DNA of 64,000 bases from Onthophagus taurus (GCF_036711975.1 NC_091967.1:2418001-2482000); one strand, 5' to 3'. Shown: positions 42,920-54,845, counted from the stretch's first letter. A program made the numbers and translations. The notes: generated by a model from the sequence alone, not told the origin.

Positions 42920-44475
42920 CAGCGGTATTCAAACTAGGTTCCGCGGAACCCTGGGGTTCCGTGGGCCATGCCCAAATATTTCTTTATATAAGTCAATAAG
43001 TCAACCCCTACTTATTCAATAAGTATACTAATTTTAAAAATTCAATATTTTTCATAAAGATGGATAGTTATAAAAATGAAACCGTGCTTATAATTTTAAA
43101 ATTTCGCGCTGTAAATGTTACGTCACAATCGCTGGAGTCAGCTGATCACTGTCTCACGTTTGCAAGTTGTAGCTTGTAGCTGCAGTAGTGTAAAAACTGT
43201 AAGGCGATACAGGCACTATTGCATTTATTTTGACGTACTCTTTTGTGTATGAATACGTTTTTTGGTTATTGTTATATGAACTATAAGCTTCATTCCGCAT
43301 TAGCTATCGCATTGCAAACCCTGCATTAAGGATGTAATATCTTGCAAATTTGGAGAGACTTATCTGGAAGAAGTGAACAGCATTCCATTATCGGACACCA
43401 CAATTGCAAGACGAATTGAAGAAATGGCATTATTTTGTGAAAATGATTTAATAAAACGTCTGAAAACGTCGAACCATCCTTTTGCATTGCAGTTGGATGA
43501 AACCACAGATATTGCAGGATTAGCTGTGTTAATTGTACTGGTACGCTATGTTTTTAATTCTTCAGTGCAAGAAGATATGCTCTTCTGTAAACCCCTCGTA
43601 GGAAGGACGACTGGAGAAGAAATTTTTAAACTGATTAATTTGTACATGGAAAAACATAAAATAAGTTGGAATTTATGCGCGCATATTTGTACTGATGGAG
43701 CAAAATCCTTATTAGGTCGCGAATTATTCAACTAGCTCCCCATATTAAACATTCCCATTGTTGTCTTCATAGGCATCAATTAGCGGTAAGACGTATCTCG
43801 CAAAAACTCAAAGATACGTTGTAAGAAACAGTGCAAATTATAAATTTTATAAAGAAGGAACTAAATTCCAGATTATTTGCTTTGCTATGTGAGGAGCTAT
43901 CTAGTACGCATAAAACTTTGTTATTGCATGCAGAAGTACGCTGGCTTTCACGTGGTAAAATTTTAACTCGGTTTGTAGAGTTGAAAGATGAAGTCAGATT
44001 ATTTTTAAATGAACATAATCACAAATATGCAGCAAAATTGATTTGTGAAATATGGTTATTCTCTTTTTTAAATGAATACAATAAATCACTTCAAGGAATT
44101 AATATCAACATTATTAAAATGCTAGATAAAATCAATTCATTACTACTGAAATTAGATTTATGGGAATCTTACGTTAAATCAAATAACGTGCAATGTTTCC
44201 AAATGTTAAACAGTTTTCTAATCGAAAATGAATTAGTCATAAATAATGATGTTCGACAACTGATTGAGGAACATATTATTCAATTAAAACGGACAATACG
44301 AATATACTTCCCAGAAACAACAGAATCGTATGAATGGATTATAGATCCATTTCAATATTACAATAAATCTGGGAATTTAATGTTGAAAGAAAGAGAACAA
44401 TTAATAGATATATCAACGGATTCAGTTTTGAAATGTGCATTTGACAGAAATTGCAAATGTGCAATTACATCTTAA
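42920..44475 (+). mobile_element. hAT transposon, left end and broken transposase
   Basis: The left terminal sequence cagcggtattcaaact starts at 42920. The coding remnant starts near 43370 with IPLSDTTIARRIEEMA, LQLDETTDI with catalytic Asp near 43495, MLFCKPL and CTDGAKSLLG near 43690. A frameshift and stop follow (43730-43830). The second part contains LLLHAEVRWLSRGKIL near 43920 and a long helical C-terminus to 44475. It is related to, but distinct from, the element at 26531. No right terminal repeat or target duplication was found; the minus-strand transposase at 44490 adjoins directly. Confidence 0.82.
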
Positions 44476-44489
44476 AACTTATATTTCGT

Positions 44490-45480
44490 TTAGATCTCGT
44501 TTAAATCTTGCTCCCTTAGCACAGCAGCATAATAACGCTCCACATGATTTGTATACCCCAAAAGATGTTGCTGGGGAGTATCCCTAATTGCTTCATCTGC
44601 GATTTCTTCTAAAATCCGCATTCTACGTTCGGCAATAGTGAACTTGATTATTATTTAAACGCACATAGTTCAGTACGTTTGGCATTCTAACTTGTATCTG
44701 TCTCTTCACTTTAGATTTAAAGGAGCTCCATAGGAGTTCAATAGGGTTTAATAAATATGAATACGGTGCTAAACGTATTATTTGAACATCCTCTTGGGGT
44801 TGCAAAACACTTTCCAAGTTTGCGTTGTCGATAATAAAACTCGGGTGCAAAAATCCTAAATTTCTACATGTTGCAATTAAACCTCTAAATCATACTTTGC
44901 ATTCTGCACCTTTATACGAACCTCTTTTATGCTCAAAAGATACAATTTGTGTGGAACACATCCCGCCAATGCAATGCAAATTATTTCCTTTACTTCCCGG
45001 AACAACCACATGAGCTCTATGGCCAATTTTTGATCTACCCTCATTTCGACGGCAATATAAATTAAAGTTGCACTCAACAATCCAAATGAGGTCTCTACCG
45101 TTACCCCGGCTTTCTAAAATTTTTTCAACATACTCCCTTCGTTTGACTTTATTTTCGTACGTATTGATGTTTGCAACATGTGGTCGAATTTTTTTAAGCG
45201 AAAATAATTTACCGTCCAGCCAGTTCTTTATCGTATTAATTGAAACACGAAGTTCAAATTCATTAAGCACGCGATTAGATAGATCTTTAAGCGTTAACGT
45301 ACTATCTTCTTCGATTTACCTTACTAACGCTTCGTCAATTGCAAGAGTTTTTTAGACTTGGAACCTCCTTTAGGTTTCGGATCTTCTTGATCATTTTTTA
45401 ACCATTCGTACGCAGTGCGAACGTTGACACAAACTTTCTGGTCGTGCTAACATCTTTGTTTCTAAGTACGCGTGCTTTGT
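44490..45480 (-). mobile_element. Tc1/mariner-superfamily transposase remnant
   Basis: On the minus strand from 45480: an HTH-like start (VRTAYEWLKNDQEDPKPKGG), a second helix region near 45260 (STIKNWLDGKLFSLKKIR-like), then DLIWIVECNFNLYCRR near 45090 in the place of the first catalytic block, GRSKIGHRAHVVVPGSKG, FIIDNANLES near 44830 (second Asp), and APYSYLLNPIELLWSSFKS near 44760 (third acidic residue). Frames change several times. The first block carries Glu where Asp-Glu is normal, so it is inactive. No terminal repeats recognised. Confidence 0.75.
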
Positions 45481-46562
45481 TGACTCAACCCTTCTACAAA
45501 CAATGTAGATCCCTAAAGTCATGGTGCATTTTTATCTTGTCACAGGAAAGGAACAAAGCAAGATAGAAATGTGAAATTTTCACCAAATAAAAGAATTTGT
45601 TGCTCTATACACATCTAAACGATAATCAAGTTCTTCCCACACACGGTTAAGCACGTTTGAAGTAACAGATTCTGTGATTCCCTTGTTTTGTATGCATTTT
45701 AAACAATCAACCAAAAATGAGAAATCTATTACATAAATGGTATTAATCGCACAGGAACACGTCTATAATTAAATTAATTACAACAATCGATAAATCAATC
45801 CAGACGGTCCAATATATCAAGATTCATTATCTAAATTGTAGGTAAACATTGGAAATAACGACACCCTGATCTATAAAAAAATATAAAAGGATTTAAGTTG
45901 TTTTCATTAAAATTTAAATAATCAGTATAAATGAATATGAGCTCAACAATAGAGCACTGCAATTAAATTTAAAATGTTTATAGTTTCTAATCTGATATTA
46001 AACTAATAATACAATCACGAATTAAAATTTATGATGGTAATAATCGTTTTAATCTTTATGTGTTCTAAATTGTACTTACCATTAATACAAATCTGAAAGA
46101 GAAATGGTTTGAATAAAATTTGTTATGTTAATGAAATATTGATTTGGATCATTTTTTATCGTTATTTATTATGAGCTTATTATTGACATAATCGTAATAA
46201 ATGGTATACTTATAATATTCTGGTTAGAATTAAGATTTATTTATCCGATCAGATAAAGGCCTTACGGTTAGATCAGTTCACTTTACAATAAAATATTTCC
46301 TTTCTGACCGAATACAGTTTATACACATTTATATAAATTAAAATTATATATCAGCGTCACGTACATTAGACAACGTATCGTTTTAGCATCATATTTATAT
46401 TTAATAAAAGATAAAGACTACAAAAACTTAATCGATTAATTAAAATTTGATAATATTAAAAATTAAGGGCTCTCACCAAGACATTTTTTTACATAGTAAA
46501 TATCACTTTGTTATTATTTATTATTATTACTTAGGTATCACAGAATCGATGGATAAATTATG
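45481..46562. other. Intergenic AT-rich sequence
   Basis: No recognisable gene. Near 46517 an AATAAA on the minus strand could serve the small gene that ends at 46563. Confidence 0.4.
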
Positions 46563-46877
46563 CTACATTTTCGTTTTTTCTGCGGTTTCTATCATATCTC
46601 GAACGATATCGTCTATGTTATCATCTATATCATCATCTTTTCGAGTATTTTTCCCTTGGGGTTGTTCAAAAAACTTTTTATCCGTCACGCTTGCTTGTTT
46701 GTTGTAACTTTTTCTCTTCATTTTTCCACTTTTCGATAACGACACTCTTCTATTTGGTGGTATCGGGTAAATATCTTCGTCTTTTACCGTATCTATTATT
46801 TTATCATCTTCCTTGGTCGTAGTGGGTTTAACCGATTGTTTATTCGCACTGAATAAATTTCGAAAGAACGTCGTCAT
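46563..46877 (-). CDS. Hypothetical 104-residue basic/acidic protein
   Basis: The frame opens with a plausible ATG at 46877 and codes MTTFFRNLFSANKQ, a Thr/Lys/Asp-rich centre, a basic patch with an RRVS site (possible basophilic-kinase target), KSGKMKRKSYNK, and an acidic DDDIDDNIDDI segment before the stop. No domain, signal peptide or membrane helix is seen. In favour: it is unlike any transposon protein here, its composition is coding-like in an AT-rich area, and an AATAAA follows about 45 bp downstream. Against: it is short, and no homologue is recognised. It could be a single-exon gene or the end of a longer one. Confidence 0.45.
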   Translation of the reverse strand: MTTFFRNLFSANKQSVKPTTTKEDDKIIDTVKDEDIYPIPPNRRVSLSKSGKMKRKSYNKQASVTDKKFFEQPQGKNTRKDDDIDDNIDDIVRDMIETAEKTKM

Positions 46878-47439
46878 ATTACGAAAGATTCGGGAGGAAA
46901 CGCGTTATCACTTAAATACTTCACTTTCAGGTGTGTGTTAAGTTGGAAAGTGTATCGCTATACTGTTTAGTATTTTATTTTGTCCGTGAATGCTCACTGA
47001 TAACGACCTTATTATGTTGATAATATTGATAAGATCTACATATTAATTATATTAAAAGGTAACTGAATTACTTTACATGAGATTTAAAAAAGGAAAAACT
47101 ACGATTTTTGCTATTTATTGATAAAATTTGATTCATGACTTAGATATAATTTTTATCACGTTTAAAATTTAATTAGCTATGAAGTGAATTAGAATGAATA
47201 ATTTTTGAAGAAAAAGATTTTCAAGATAAGGGGATTTTGCAATTGGACGAGTGCAAATAAACAGTAAAAGTCGAAAATTGTTGATAAATTTAGATTAATA
47301 TCTCGAGTAACTACTTACCAGTAGGATTAAATAAAGTAAAAAAAGGCGGCGGCGTTTACAGATCGATATCACATGCGTCCCAAAACATTCACGAGAATTA
47401 TATTAAAGTAGCACCATAAATAATTAAATCACTTTGTAT
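46878..47439. other. Intergenic, possible promoter of the small gene
   Basis: AT-rich, with no repeats recognised. A short GC-rich ggcggcggcg tract lies near 47346. Confidence 0.35.
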
Positions 47440-48735
47440 TATTAGAAAAACAATTTTTCTTTATTTATTACATAAAGATATAAATCTTTTTACATTAAAA
47501 AGCCATAACTGTTATTGATGATAATTACAGATTCCTGTAATTTTTGTAGTATTACACGCATTTTTAAAAATTTGACATTTCGTTTGACACAAGGACCACA
47601 AACTCATAATTGGGATCTTTCCAAAATTAGTAGATTACTCTTGTAGAAAAACTTGTATCTGAAAGACATTAGAGATATGGAGTAGCTTTCATCATTATGA
47701 TCAACGATCCAGATACTTTATCATTACCAATGAGTATACTTAAACCTCACGTTGCTTCATCAACTATGTATTAAATCAGCTCAAGAAGTTAGACGAAATG
47801 TTTTACTTTAATTTATTATAGATTTTAACCTCTTGTGAAGTAATTTCCGTTTGGGATGACAGCCAGCTTAAATAGCTTCATGAACAAGTTCTTCTGACAC
47901 TACTTCCCACATCTTAGATATATACTTAATTCTAAAAGATGCGAATACGAGATTGGTCATTTTAATATATACAGTGTGTCCGTGAATAAAGTAAAATAGA
48001 AATGTGAAATAACCATTTCAATTTACGTACAGTCTCTCGTGCTAGCTCATCTGTCGCTTCATAGATAGTCTAGCTTTGTGTAAAACTCCCTGCAAATGTC
48101 CATTCCATGAGAAGGTTTTTCTAGGATTACTCCTAGATATTTGACTTCCTTGGAGAAACAAATTTCTCGACCTTGTATAGTTGGGTTGATTATTAGAAAA
48201 ACAATTTTTCTTTATTTATTACATAAAGATATAAATCTTTTTACATTAAAAAGCCATAACTGTTATTGATGATAATTACAGATTCCTGTAATTTTTGTAG
48301 TATTACACACATTTTTAAAAATTTGACATTTCGTTTGACATAAGGACCACAAACTCATAATTGGGATCTTTCCAAAATTAGTAGATTACTCTTGTAGAAA
48401 AACTTGTATCTGAAAGACATTAGAGATATGGAGAAGCTTTCATCATTATGATCAACGATCCAGATACTTTATCATTAACAATGAGTATACTTAAACCTCA
48501 CGTTGCTTTGCTTCATCAACTATTAAATCAGTTCAAGAAGTTAGACGAAATGTTTTACTTTAATTTATTATAGATTTTAACCTCTTGTGAAGTAATTTCC
48601 GTTTGGGATGACAGCCAGCTTAAATAGCTTCATGAACAAGTTCTTCTGACACTACTTTTCACATCTTAGATAATATACTTAATTCTAAAAGATGCGAATA
48701 CGAGATTGGTCATTTTAATATATACAGTGTGTCAT
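47440..48735. repeat. Direct duplication of about 550 bp plus flanking RT sequence
   Basis: Sequence from 47440 (attagaaaaacaatttttct) to about 47990 recurs from 48191 to about 48731 with few changes. Each copy is followed by the same reverse-transcriptase/RNase H sequence, but the first copy has lost about 110 bp between its tcgcttcat and agtctagc segments. The unit length is about 750 bp, so this is a tandem segmental duplication with a later deletion. Confidence 0.88.
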
Positions 48736-49500
48736 ACAGTCTCTCGTGCTAGTTTATCTGCCGCTTCATTGCCAGCAACTCCAGAGTAACCTAGGACCCA
48801 GATAAGAAAAACTCTGTTATCACAACTCAGTGTTTTTTAAATTTTATTATCCCCAAAGACTACGACAAGTCTACAAGGATAGTCTAGCTTTGTGTAAAAC
48901 TCCCTGCAAATGTCCATTCCATGAGAGGGTTTATCTAGGATTACTCCTAGATATTTGACTTCCTTTGAGAAATGAATTTCTCCACCTTGGATAGTTGGGT
49001 GGATCTAACTTTCGTCTCCTAGTGAAGGGTACAACGATTGTCTTTTCCGGGTTTATCTAGATCTAGAGTCTCCCTTACACCAAGCGCAAATGGTATCTAG
49101 GGTCACCTGGAGAACTTTGGACATCTTTGACAAACGGAATCCTTTGACCATAATGATAATGTCATCAGCGTTGTATTTCTACATCAACGGCTTCGACAAT
49201 CGCAATCAAATCATCAACCAGAAGCCCTTTGAGTGAACTAGAAACTAATCTACTATCAAGCATATTGCGGATCCAACCCACTATAGTTGCTTCTACTCTT
49301 CTATATCCAGAAATGCACAAACCAAGATCTCGTTATCCTACAGCGTCCTGGATACTCTACCAACCAAGTTGTGTTGAGCTAATTCTGCTGATTTTCCCGC
49401 TTCATAAGCGTTCTGGTGCCGACTCAGTGGACCAGATGCCAGTGGCACCGTATACCGTTGCAGAACTTTTTCAACAGAAATAACGTCAAGCTGATGGGTC
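48030..49500 (-). mobile_element. Non-LTR retrotransposon remnant, RT palm/thumb and RNase H end
   Basis: Minus-strand reading from 49500: ARG-like C-end of RT fingers, then DDIIIMVKGFRLSKM near 49165 (catalytic Asp pair), TICAWCK, EVKYLGVIL near 48960 (thumb), and near 48790 a VLGYSGVAGNEAADKLARE block, which is the RNase H C-terminus with its catalytic Asp context. A second, deleted copy of EVKYLGVIL lies at 48150. Frames are broken by stops. Same general I/R1-type organisation as 25140-26470, but a different copy. Confidence 0.78.
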
Positions 49501-49935
49501 GAAAAGCATTAAGAGTAGCAACCGAATGGGTCGCTTCTTGATGTGCGTATCACGGGTCTTCTGGAATTCACGATCATATACAGGGTGTGTCAAATGTCTG
49601 GAATATAGTCAATAACTTCGCCATTTATGGTTTTTAAGAAATATGTTTCAAATACAAGTATCATTATTAATCGTGGCACATTTGTTGTCGGTATTTACTT
49701 GTTTGTATTGTTTTTTGTTTCGTTGCTATGGCAACCAATATTGTTATTTTAAATGGGATGCATATATTTTTTTGCATACTACTATACGATGAACATATCA
49801 AATCATATGGTTGTATAAGAAAAAAATCGAGAAAAATGCGTTTTCTGAAAATATGAAATCAGTAATTTACAAAGTAGGCACAGAAATAACGCCGTTGACA
49901 GCTTTAAATGTCAAAAAATGACAGTTTCAACAATT

Positions 49936-50434
49936 GTATGTATGTATGTAGTTTCATGTGAGGTTGGTTAAACCACAGGTGGTATAACCAAAGCACTTGG
50001 GCCCCAACGGTCCCTTTGTACATCCTCACGGTTTTACTTCGGCCATGTGTAGATCCATTTGAAGGAGTGAAAGATGTTCGAAGATGGCACATCTGATCAG
50101 GCTGATACCGCTTCTCGCCTCGCCTTCAGCCGGGCTGGTACTCCAACGCCCAGCAATTTGAAGACGACCCCCAAGCCGGGCTGGTACTCCAACGCCCAGA
50201 AACTTGGGTGCATGGCTGAGTACCGCTCAAAGAGCGCAGACGCGCTTTCAACCCGTTTTTACGTTCACAACCTCCAACTACACATGTATCTGACGACAAC
50301 CAGAGATGTTAGACTGGTTGCCGGGACCGACGGCTTAACGTCCCCTCCGAAGGTCGGGGAGGCGACTCGGCGTGTATTCACTGGGAATCGAACCCAGGAC
50401 GCCGGCGTGGTAGCCCGAGAGCATACCACGGGGC
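49936..50434 (-). mobile_element. tRNA-derived SINE with 14-bp target duplication
   Basis: The insert is bounded by perfect cagtttcaacaatt duplications (49922-49935 and 50435-50448). Its head, at the 50434 side on the minus strand, is tRNA-like: ggtatgctctcggg in the D-arm/A-box position and a perfect pol III B box, ggttcgattcc, at 50384-50394. The tail is a (CATA)n microsatellite at the 49936 side. The body contains a 46-bp direct repeat (ccgggctggtactccaacgc at about 50132 and 50178). At about 500 bp it is long for a SINE. Copy B of the host element lacks it, which gives an empty-site control. Confidence 0.9.
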
Positions 50435-50480
50435 CAGTTTCAACAATTATGAATAATTAATAATGTATGGTGACACACAT

Positions 50481-50705
50481 TTAATGTAGTTTCGTTTTTG
50501 GTAGCTGCCTTCGGACGTCCACTTTTTGGAAGATGTTTAACACTTCCGGTGTTAAGGAATATTTTAATATTTTGGATACTGTGGATTGTCTATCCACGTA
50601 AATATTATTGAACAGTGTACAAACTTCACTTTGAGTGCGTTTTCTATCACCGTACCCATACAGCTTTGATATTTGGATTCTTTGTCGTTCGCTTAATCGC
50701 GCCAT
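50481..50705 (-). pseudogene. Mariner-type transposase HTH fragment (DUF4817-like)
   Basis: The first 50 residues read as a DUF4817-like helix-turn-helix: LSERQRIQISKLYGYGDRK, then EVCTLFNN and STVSKI. Homology ends there and the frame stops. The same piece is present in copy B near 51720-51940. It shows that these non-autonomous units derive from a mariner-like transposon. Confidence 0.75.
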
Positions 50706-51073
50706 ATTTGTTTAAACTGTCAATTTTTTGACATTTAAAGCTATCAACTGTCAAAACTGTCATTTAGCTGATTTAATATTTTCAGAAAACGCATTTTTTC
50801 TCGATTCTTTTCTTATACAACCGTATGATTTGATATGTCCATCGCGTAGAGGAATTTGTCTTCTATCAAAATATGTAAAAAAACATACATATGCATCCCA
50901 TTTAAAATAACAATGTTGGTTGCCATAGCAACGAAACAAAAAACAATGTAAACAATCAAATATCGCCAAAAAATGCGTCACAATTAATAGAGAAACTTTT
51001 ATTTAAAACATTTTTCTTTAAAATCACAAATGGCGAAGTTATTGGCTATATTCCAGACGTTTGACACAACATA

Positions 51074-52292
51074 CAGGTGTGTCAAATGTCTGGAATATAG
51101 TCAATAACTTCGCCATTTATGGTTTTTAAGAAAAATGTTTCAAATACAAGTATCATTATTAGTCGTGGCGCATTTTTTGGCAATATTTGCTTGTTTGTAT
51201 TGTTTTTTGTTTCGTTGCTATGGCAACCAATATTGTTATTTTAAATGGGATGTATAGAGTATATTTATTTGTAACTCTATATTAATTAATCGTATAATAA
51301 AATACTAAAACTTAAAATGGAGTATTTGATAGACTGTTTTATGTGTGTCTATCCGTTTATTTATTATTTTATGACTATAACAAAATCGCCATGGGAAAAT
51401 ACATTATGTTGATATAACAACCCATGGTGATATAACATGATGTTTATATATAAGAATAATAAGAGTGCGTGATGCGCTACAGGATGCATATATTTTTTTT
51501 GCATACTTTAATACAGGATAAATCCCTCTATACGATGAACATATCAAATCATATGATTGTATAAGAAAAAAATCGAGAAAAATGCGTTTTCTGAAAATAT
51601 GAAATCAGTAATTTACAAAGTAGGCACAGAAATAACGCCGTTGACAGCTTTAAATGTCAAAAAATGATAGTTTCAACAATTATGAATAATTAATAATGTA
51701 TGGTGACACACATTTAATGTAGTTTCGTTTTTGGTAGCTGCCTTCGGACGTCCACTTTTTGGAAGGTGTTTAATACTTCCGGTGTTAACTAATATTTTAA
51801 TATTTTGGATACTGTGGATTGTCTATCCGGGTAAATATTATTGAACAGTGTACAAACTTCACTTTGAGTGCGTTTTCTATCACCGTACCCATACAGCTTT
51901 GATATTTGGATTCTTTGTCGTTCGCTTAATCGCGCCATATTTGTTTAAACTGTCAATTTTTTGACATTTAAAGCTATCAACTGTCATTTAGCTGATTTAA
52001 TATTTTCAGAGAACGCATTTTTTCACGATTCTTTTCTTATGCAACCGTATGATTTGATATGTCCATCGCGTAGAGGAATTTGTCTTCTATCAAAATATGC
52101 AAAAAAAAAACATATGCATCCCATTTAAAATAACAATGTTGGTTGCCATAGCAACGAAACAAAAAACAATGTAAACAATCAAATAAATCCAAAAAATGCG
52201 TCACAATTAATAAAGAAACTTTTATTTGAAACATTTTTCTTTAAAACCACAAATGGCGAAGTTATTGGTTATATTCCAGACGTTTGACACAA
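51074..52292. mobile_element. Inverted-repeat element, copy B
   Basis: Same ends and interior as copy A, without the SINE but with a 229-bp insert at 51253-51481. It starts only 3 bases after copy A, with a shared TA. Confidence 0.85.
51253..51481. mobile_element. 229-bp insertion in copy B with 5-bp duplication
   Basis: Compared with copy A, which reads straight through, copy B has 229 extra bases between two copies of GGATG (51248-51252 and 51482-51486). The insert has a TATATAAG box near its right part and ends in ctaca. A solo LTR is possible, but the left end does not clearly start TG. Confidence 0.6.
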
Positions 52293-52296
52293 CATA

Positions 52297-52675
52297 CAGG
52301 TGTGTCAAATGTATATGCGTTTTCTGAAAATATTAAATCAGCTAAATGACAGTTTTGACAGTTGCTAAACTGTCATTTAGCTGATTTAATATTTTCAGAG
52401 AACGCATTTTTTCTCGATTCTTTTCTTATACAACCGTATGATTTGATATGTTCATCGTATAGAGGGACTTATCCTGTATTAAAGTATGCAAAAAAACATA
52501 TGCATCCCATGTAAAATAACAATGTTGGTTGCCATAGCAACGAAACAAAAAACAATGTAAACAATCAAATATATCCAAAAGATGCGTCACAATTAATAAA
52601 GTAACTTTTATTTGAAACATTTCTCTTTAAAATTATAAATGGCGAAGTTATTGGTCAAATTGGGTGTGTCAAATG
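52297..52675. mobile_element. Inverted-repeat element, copy C, heavily deleted
   Basis: It starts caggtgtgtcaaatgt 4 bases after copy B, loses most of the interior (including a local foldback of tcatttagctgatttaat), and ends near a further left-end fragment at 52662 (gggtgtgtcaaatgtctgg). A fourth unit therefore once followed. Confidence 0.75.
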
Positions 52676-52689
52676 TCTGGATAAATTAT

Positions 52690-53815
52690 GTCAAAAAAAA
52701 ATAAAGACGCGACGTACAGTCTATATAGAATACTCCGAATGATTTATTTCCGTTCCTTTTTAATTTATAATTCACGTAGAGAGATAAAACTTTGAAAAGT
52801 TGATAACGGGATTCGAAATACGCAATTATTTGATATGTTTTGGTTAAAATAGCGTGGAACTCCTACTAAATTGCAATTTTCAGCAAAACTATACTATATA
52901 AAAATAAAATACGTAAGATGTAGGATAAAATTAATGTAGGATTACTTTGAACGTAATTACTTGAAAGGAAATATAAGTAAAACTTGTATTATTACTAGTA
53001 AAAACCATCATTTTTATTAGACATTGAGTGATACGTATACGCAGACTGTTTCGAATTCCTTGAGCTAAAATGGTTAGAAATGAAATAATAAACAATTAAT
53101 ATTGTAAATCTGTTAGGTTATTTGGCACTGATTTTGCATAATAAGCAGGAAACCCAAGGAGATTAATTAAATTTAGAATGAGAAAACTTCAAAGGTGATA
53201 TACACTAATTTTTCTTATAAAAATATTACACTAATAATATTAATGATAATAATAATTAAAAAAACTTTTTTAGTAACGTTATTTAAAATTTTTGTAATTT
53301 ATTTAGACTAGGTGTAGAAGCCCTATAATTCCTTAAAAAATTTCTTTTCTCATTTAACTTATAAATATTATTAAATAGATTTAGTGATTATAAAAAATTG
53401 AGTAATATTACACATTTCAAAGATAGAAAATGTGTCATATGCTTATAAAAAAAACGTAATAAATCTAATGATTAGGTCAAATATTCCTATAATTGACTTC
53501 TTTTTATACGAACCTAAAATAAACATTTATACAAATAAATCATTTCGTTTCTTTCCATTAAGATAATATTTTCAAACCTAAACCTGCATAAAACATTACA
53601 AAACAAAAGCAAGCATCTTTCAGGTTCGTATAAAAAAAAATTGTCCAACACATAAAATCTTCTCAAAGATCATCATCAGTCCAAAAAGTATTTTTCAGTC
53701 AGATATTACATTTTACAAAGATAACAGACATAGGACGAAACGAAGTTTACATTGCTAAAGGGATCTTTATTATTTACACATACACGTGGGACCCAACGCC
53801 CCTTGAAGCGTAACT
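52690..53815. other. Intergenic; 3' flank of tetraspanin gene
   Basis: AT-rich. A minus-strand AATAAA near 53766-53771 lies about 45 bp beyond the tetraspanin stop and is its likely poly(A) signal. No other feature recognised. Confidence 0.5.
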
Positions 53816-54845
53816 TCAACTGACCCACCTTGCCTTTTGCATTTCTATCTGGCTTTCCAACGTTTTTGCCAAATAAATCACAAACAACTGTGATAAAGCT
53901 ATACCTAACGCTATTCCTGCAATTGTATAAAGATTTCGTTCCGCCCACAAACGAAAAGTTTCAATACAACCGGATGTCCACACTTTTTTAGACGCCTCAG
54001 CGACCTAAAACGGAAAAAAAAATTAATCCCAATAAACTTTTACAATATTTAAAATATAACATTTACAGGATGTGTTTGAACTTTGTATCCACACATAATA
54101 TTAACCAATCCAGATGAAATATCAGTAGCATTTATACAACACGAAAATGGAACCCCACATCTTTCAACACTTGGCGAACTACAATTAAAATATTCATTTT
54201 TAGACCAATCCATGTAACCTTCGTTGCTTAAACCGCAACAACGAAATTCCTGTTGCGCAAAATCGATAAAGTTTTGTAAGTCGGGATCGTCACGATACGT
54301 TCGAATTATGTTGTCAGTAAAGTTTTCTTCTAACACGGATTGCATAGATTGTGGAAAAACAAATCCAACAATTGCAATGCCCATTTCCAATAAGAAAAAT
54401 ATTAATAAACATAATGAATACTAAAATAAATCATTTTAATTTAAAAAAAAAACATGTAAAAGGCGATAATAACTTACAAATTTGAGCAAACATGTGTTTT
54501 CTCTTAAAGCCCCAACACATCCTGCAAAACTGACGATAAAAATAACTCCCCCTGTTATTATCATAACCAAAGAAACGTTGAGTATTACATCGTAAACTGT
54601 ATCCAAACGCACCCAACCATTTAATTGGACTTTATCAAGAAACGCATATAACCCAATACCAATAAGTAGACCACCTAGCAGCTATGAATAATTAATAAAA
54701 AAAAATTAATTTTGCGCTCTCAATTCAACGAAGAGGATATAAACCTTACCCAAAATACAAAATTGAGTATAAAAATCAAATATTTCACACAAGAACTAAC
54801 GTAAGTGTATCCGCTACGATTCGGCGTTGGCCTGTACGGTGGCAT
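53816..54845 (-). CDS. Tetraspanin of the TspanC8 subgroup, complete
   Basis: Exons 54845-54750, 54681-54478, 54420-54067 and 54004-53816 join in frame to 280 residues. Four membrane segments: one across exons 1-2 (YLIFILNFVFW then LLGGLLIGIGLYAF), one in exon 2 (VSLVMIITGGVIFIVSF), one at the start of exon 3 (SLCLLIFFLLEMGIAIVGF), and one in exon 4 (YTIAGIALGIALSQLFVI). The large extracellular loop has the CCG signature (EFRCCGLS) and eight cysteines, counting FNC, ERC, SCC, MCGY and SGC. Eight loop cysteines define TspanC8, whose members escort the protease ADAM10 (Kuzbanian) in animals; Drosophila has Tsp3A, Tsp26A and Tsp86D. Which of the three this is cannot be decided here. One predicted N-glycosylation site lies in the loop (INAT). 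Confidence 0.93.

Larger units (their letters stand above)
49581..51070. mobile_element. Inverted-repeat element, copy A, interrupted by a SINE
   Basis: The left end cagggtgtgtcaaatgtctgg is inverted at the right end (ccagacgtttgacacaac, 51050-51070). The inverted repeat is at least 55 bp, including cttcgccatttatgg. The interior holds a minus-strand transposase N-terminal piece at 50481-50705. A SINE interrupts the left half. Internally deleted and non-autonomous. Confidence 0.85.

Noticed and set aside
42912-45610. 8-bp target duplication ctctatac for the hAT at 42920
   Set aside because: A second ctctatac occurs at 45603, but no inverted terminal repeat precedes it, so the match is likely chance.
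50384-50434. A functional tRNA gene
   Set aside because: A B box and partial D-arm are present, but the acceptor stem cannot close and the unit has SINE boundaries with target duplications.
50074-50460. 128-codon open frame on the plus strand
   Set aside because: It runs antisense through the tRNA-derived SINE and into flanking repeat, with no domain.
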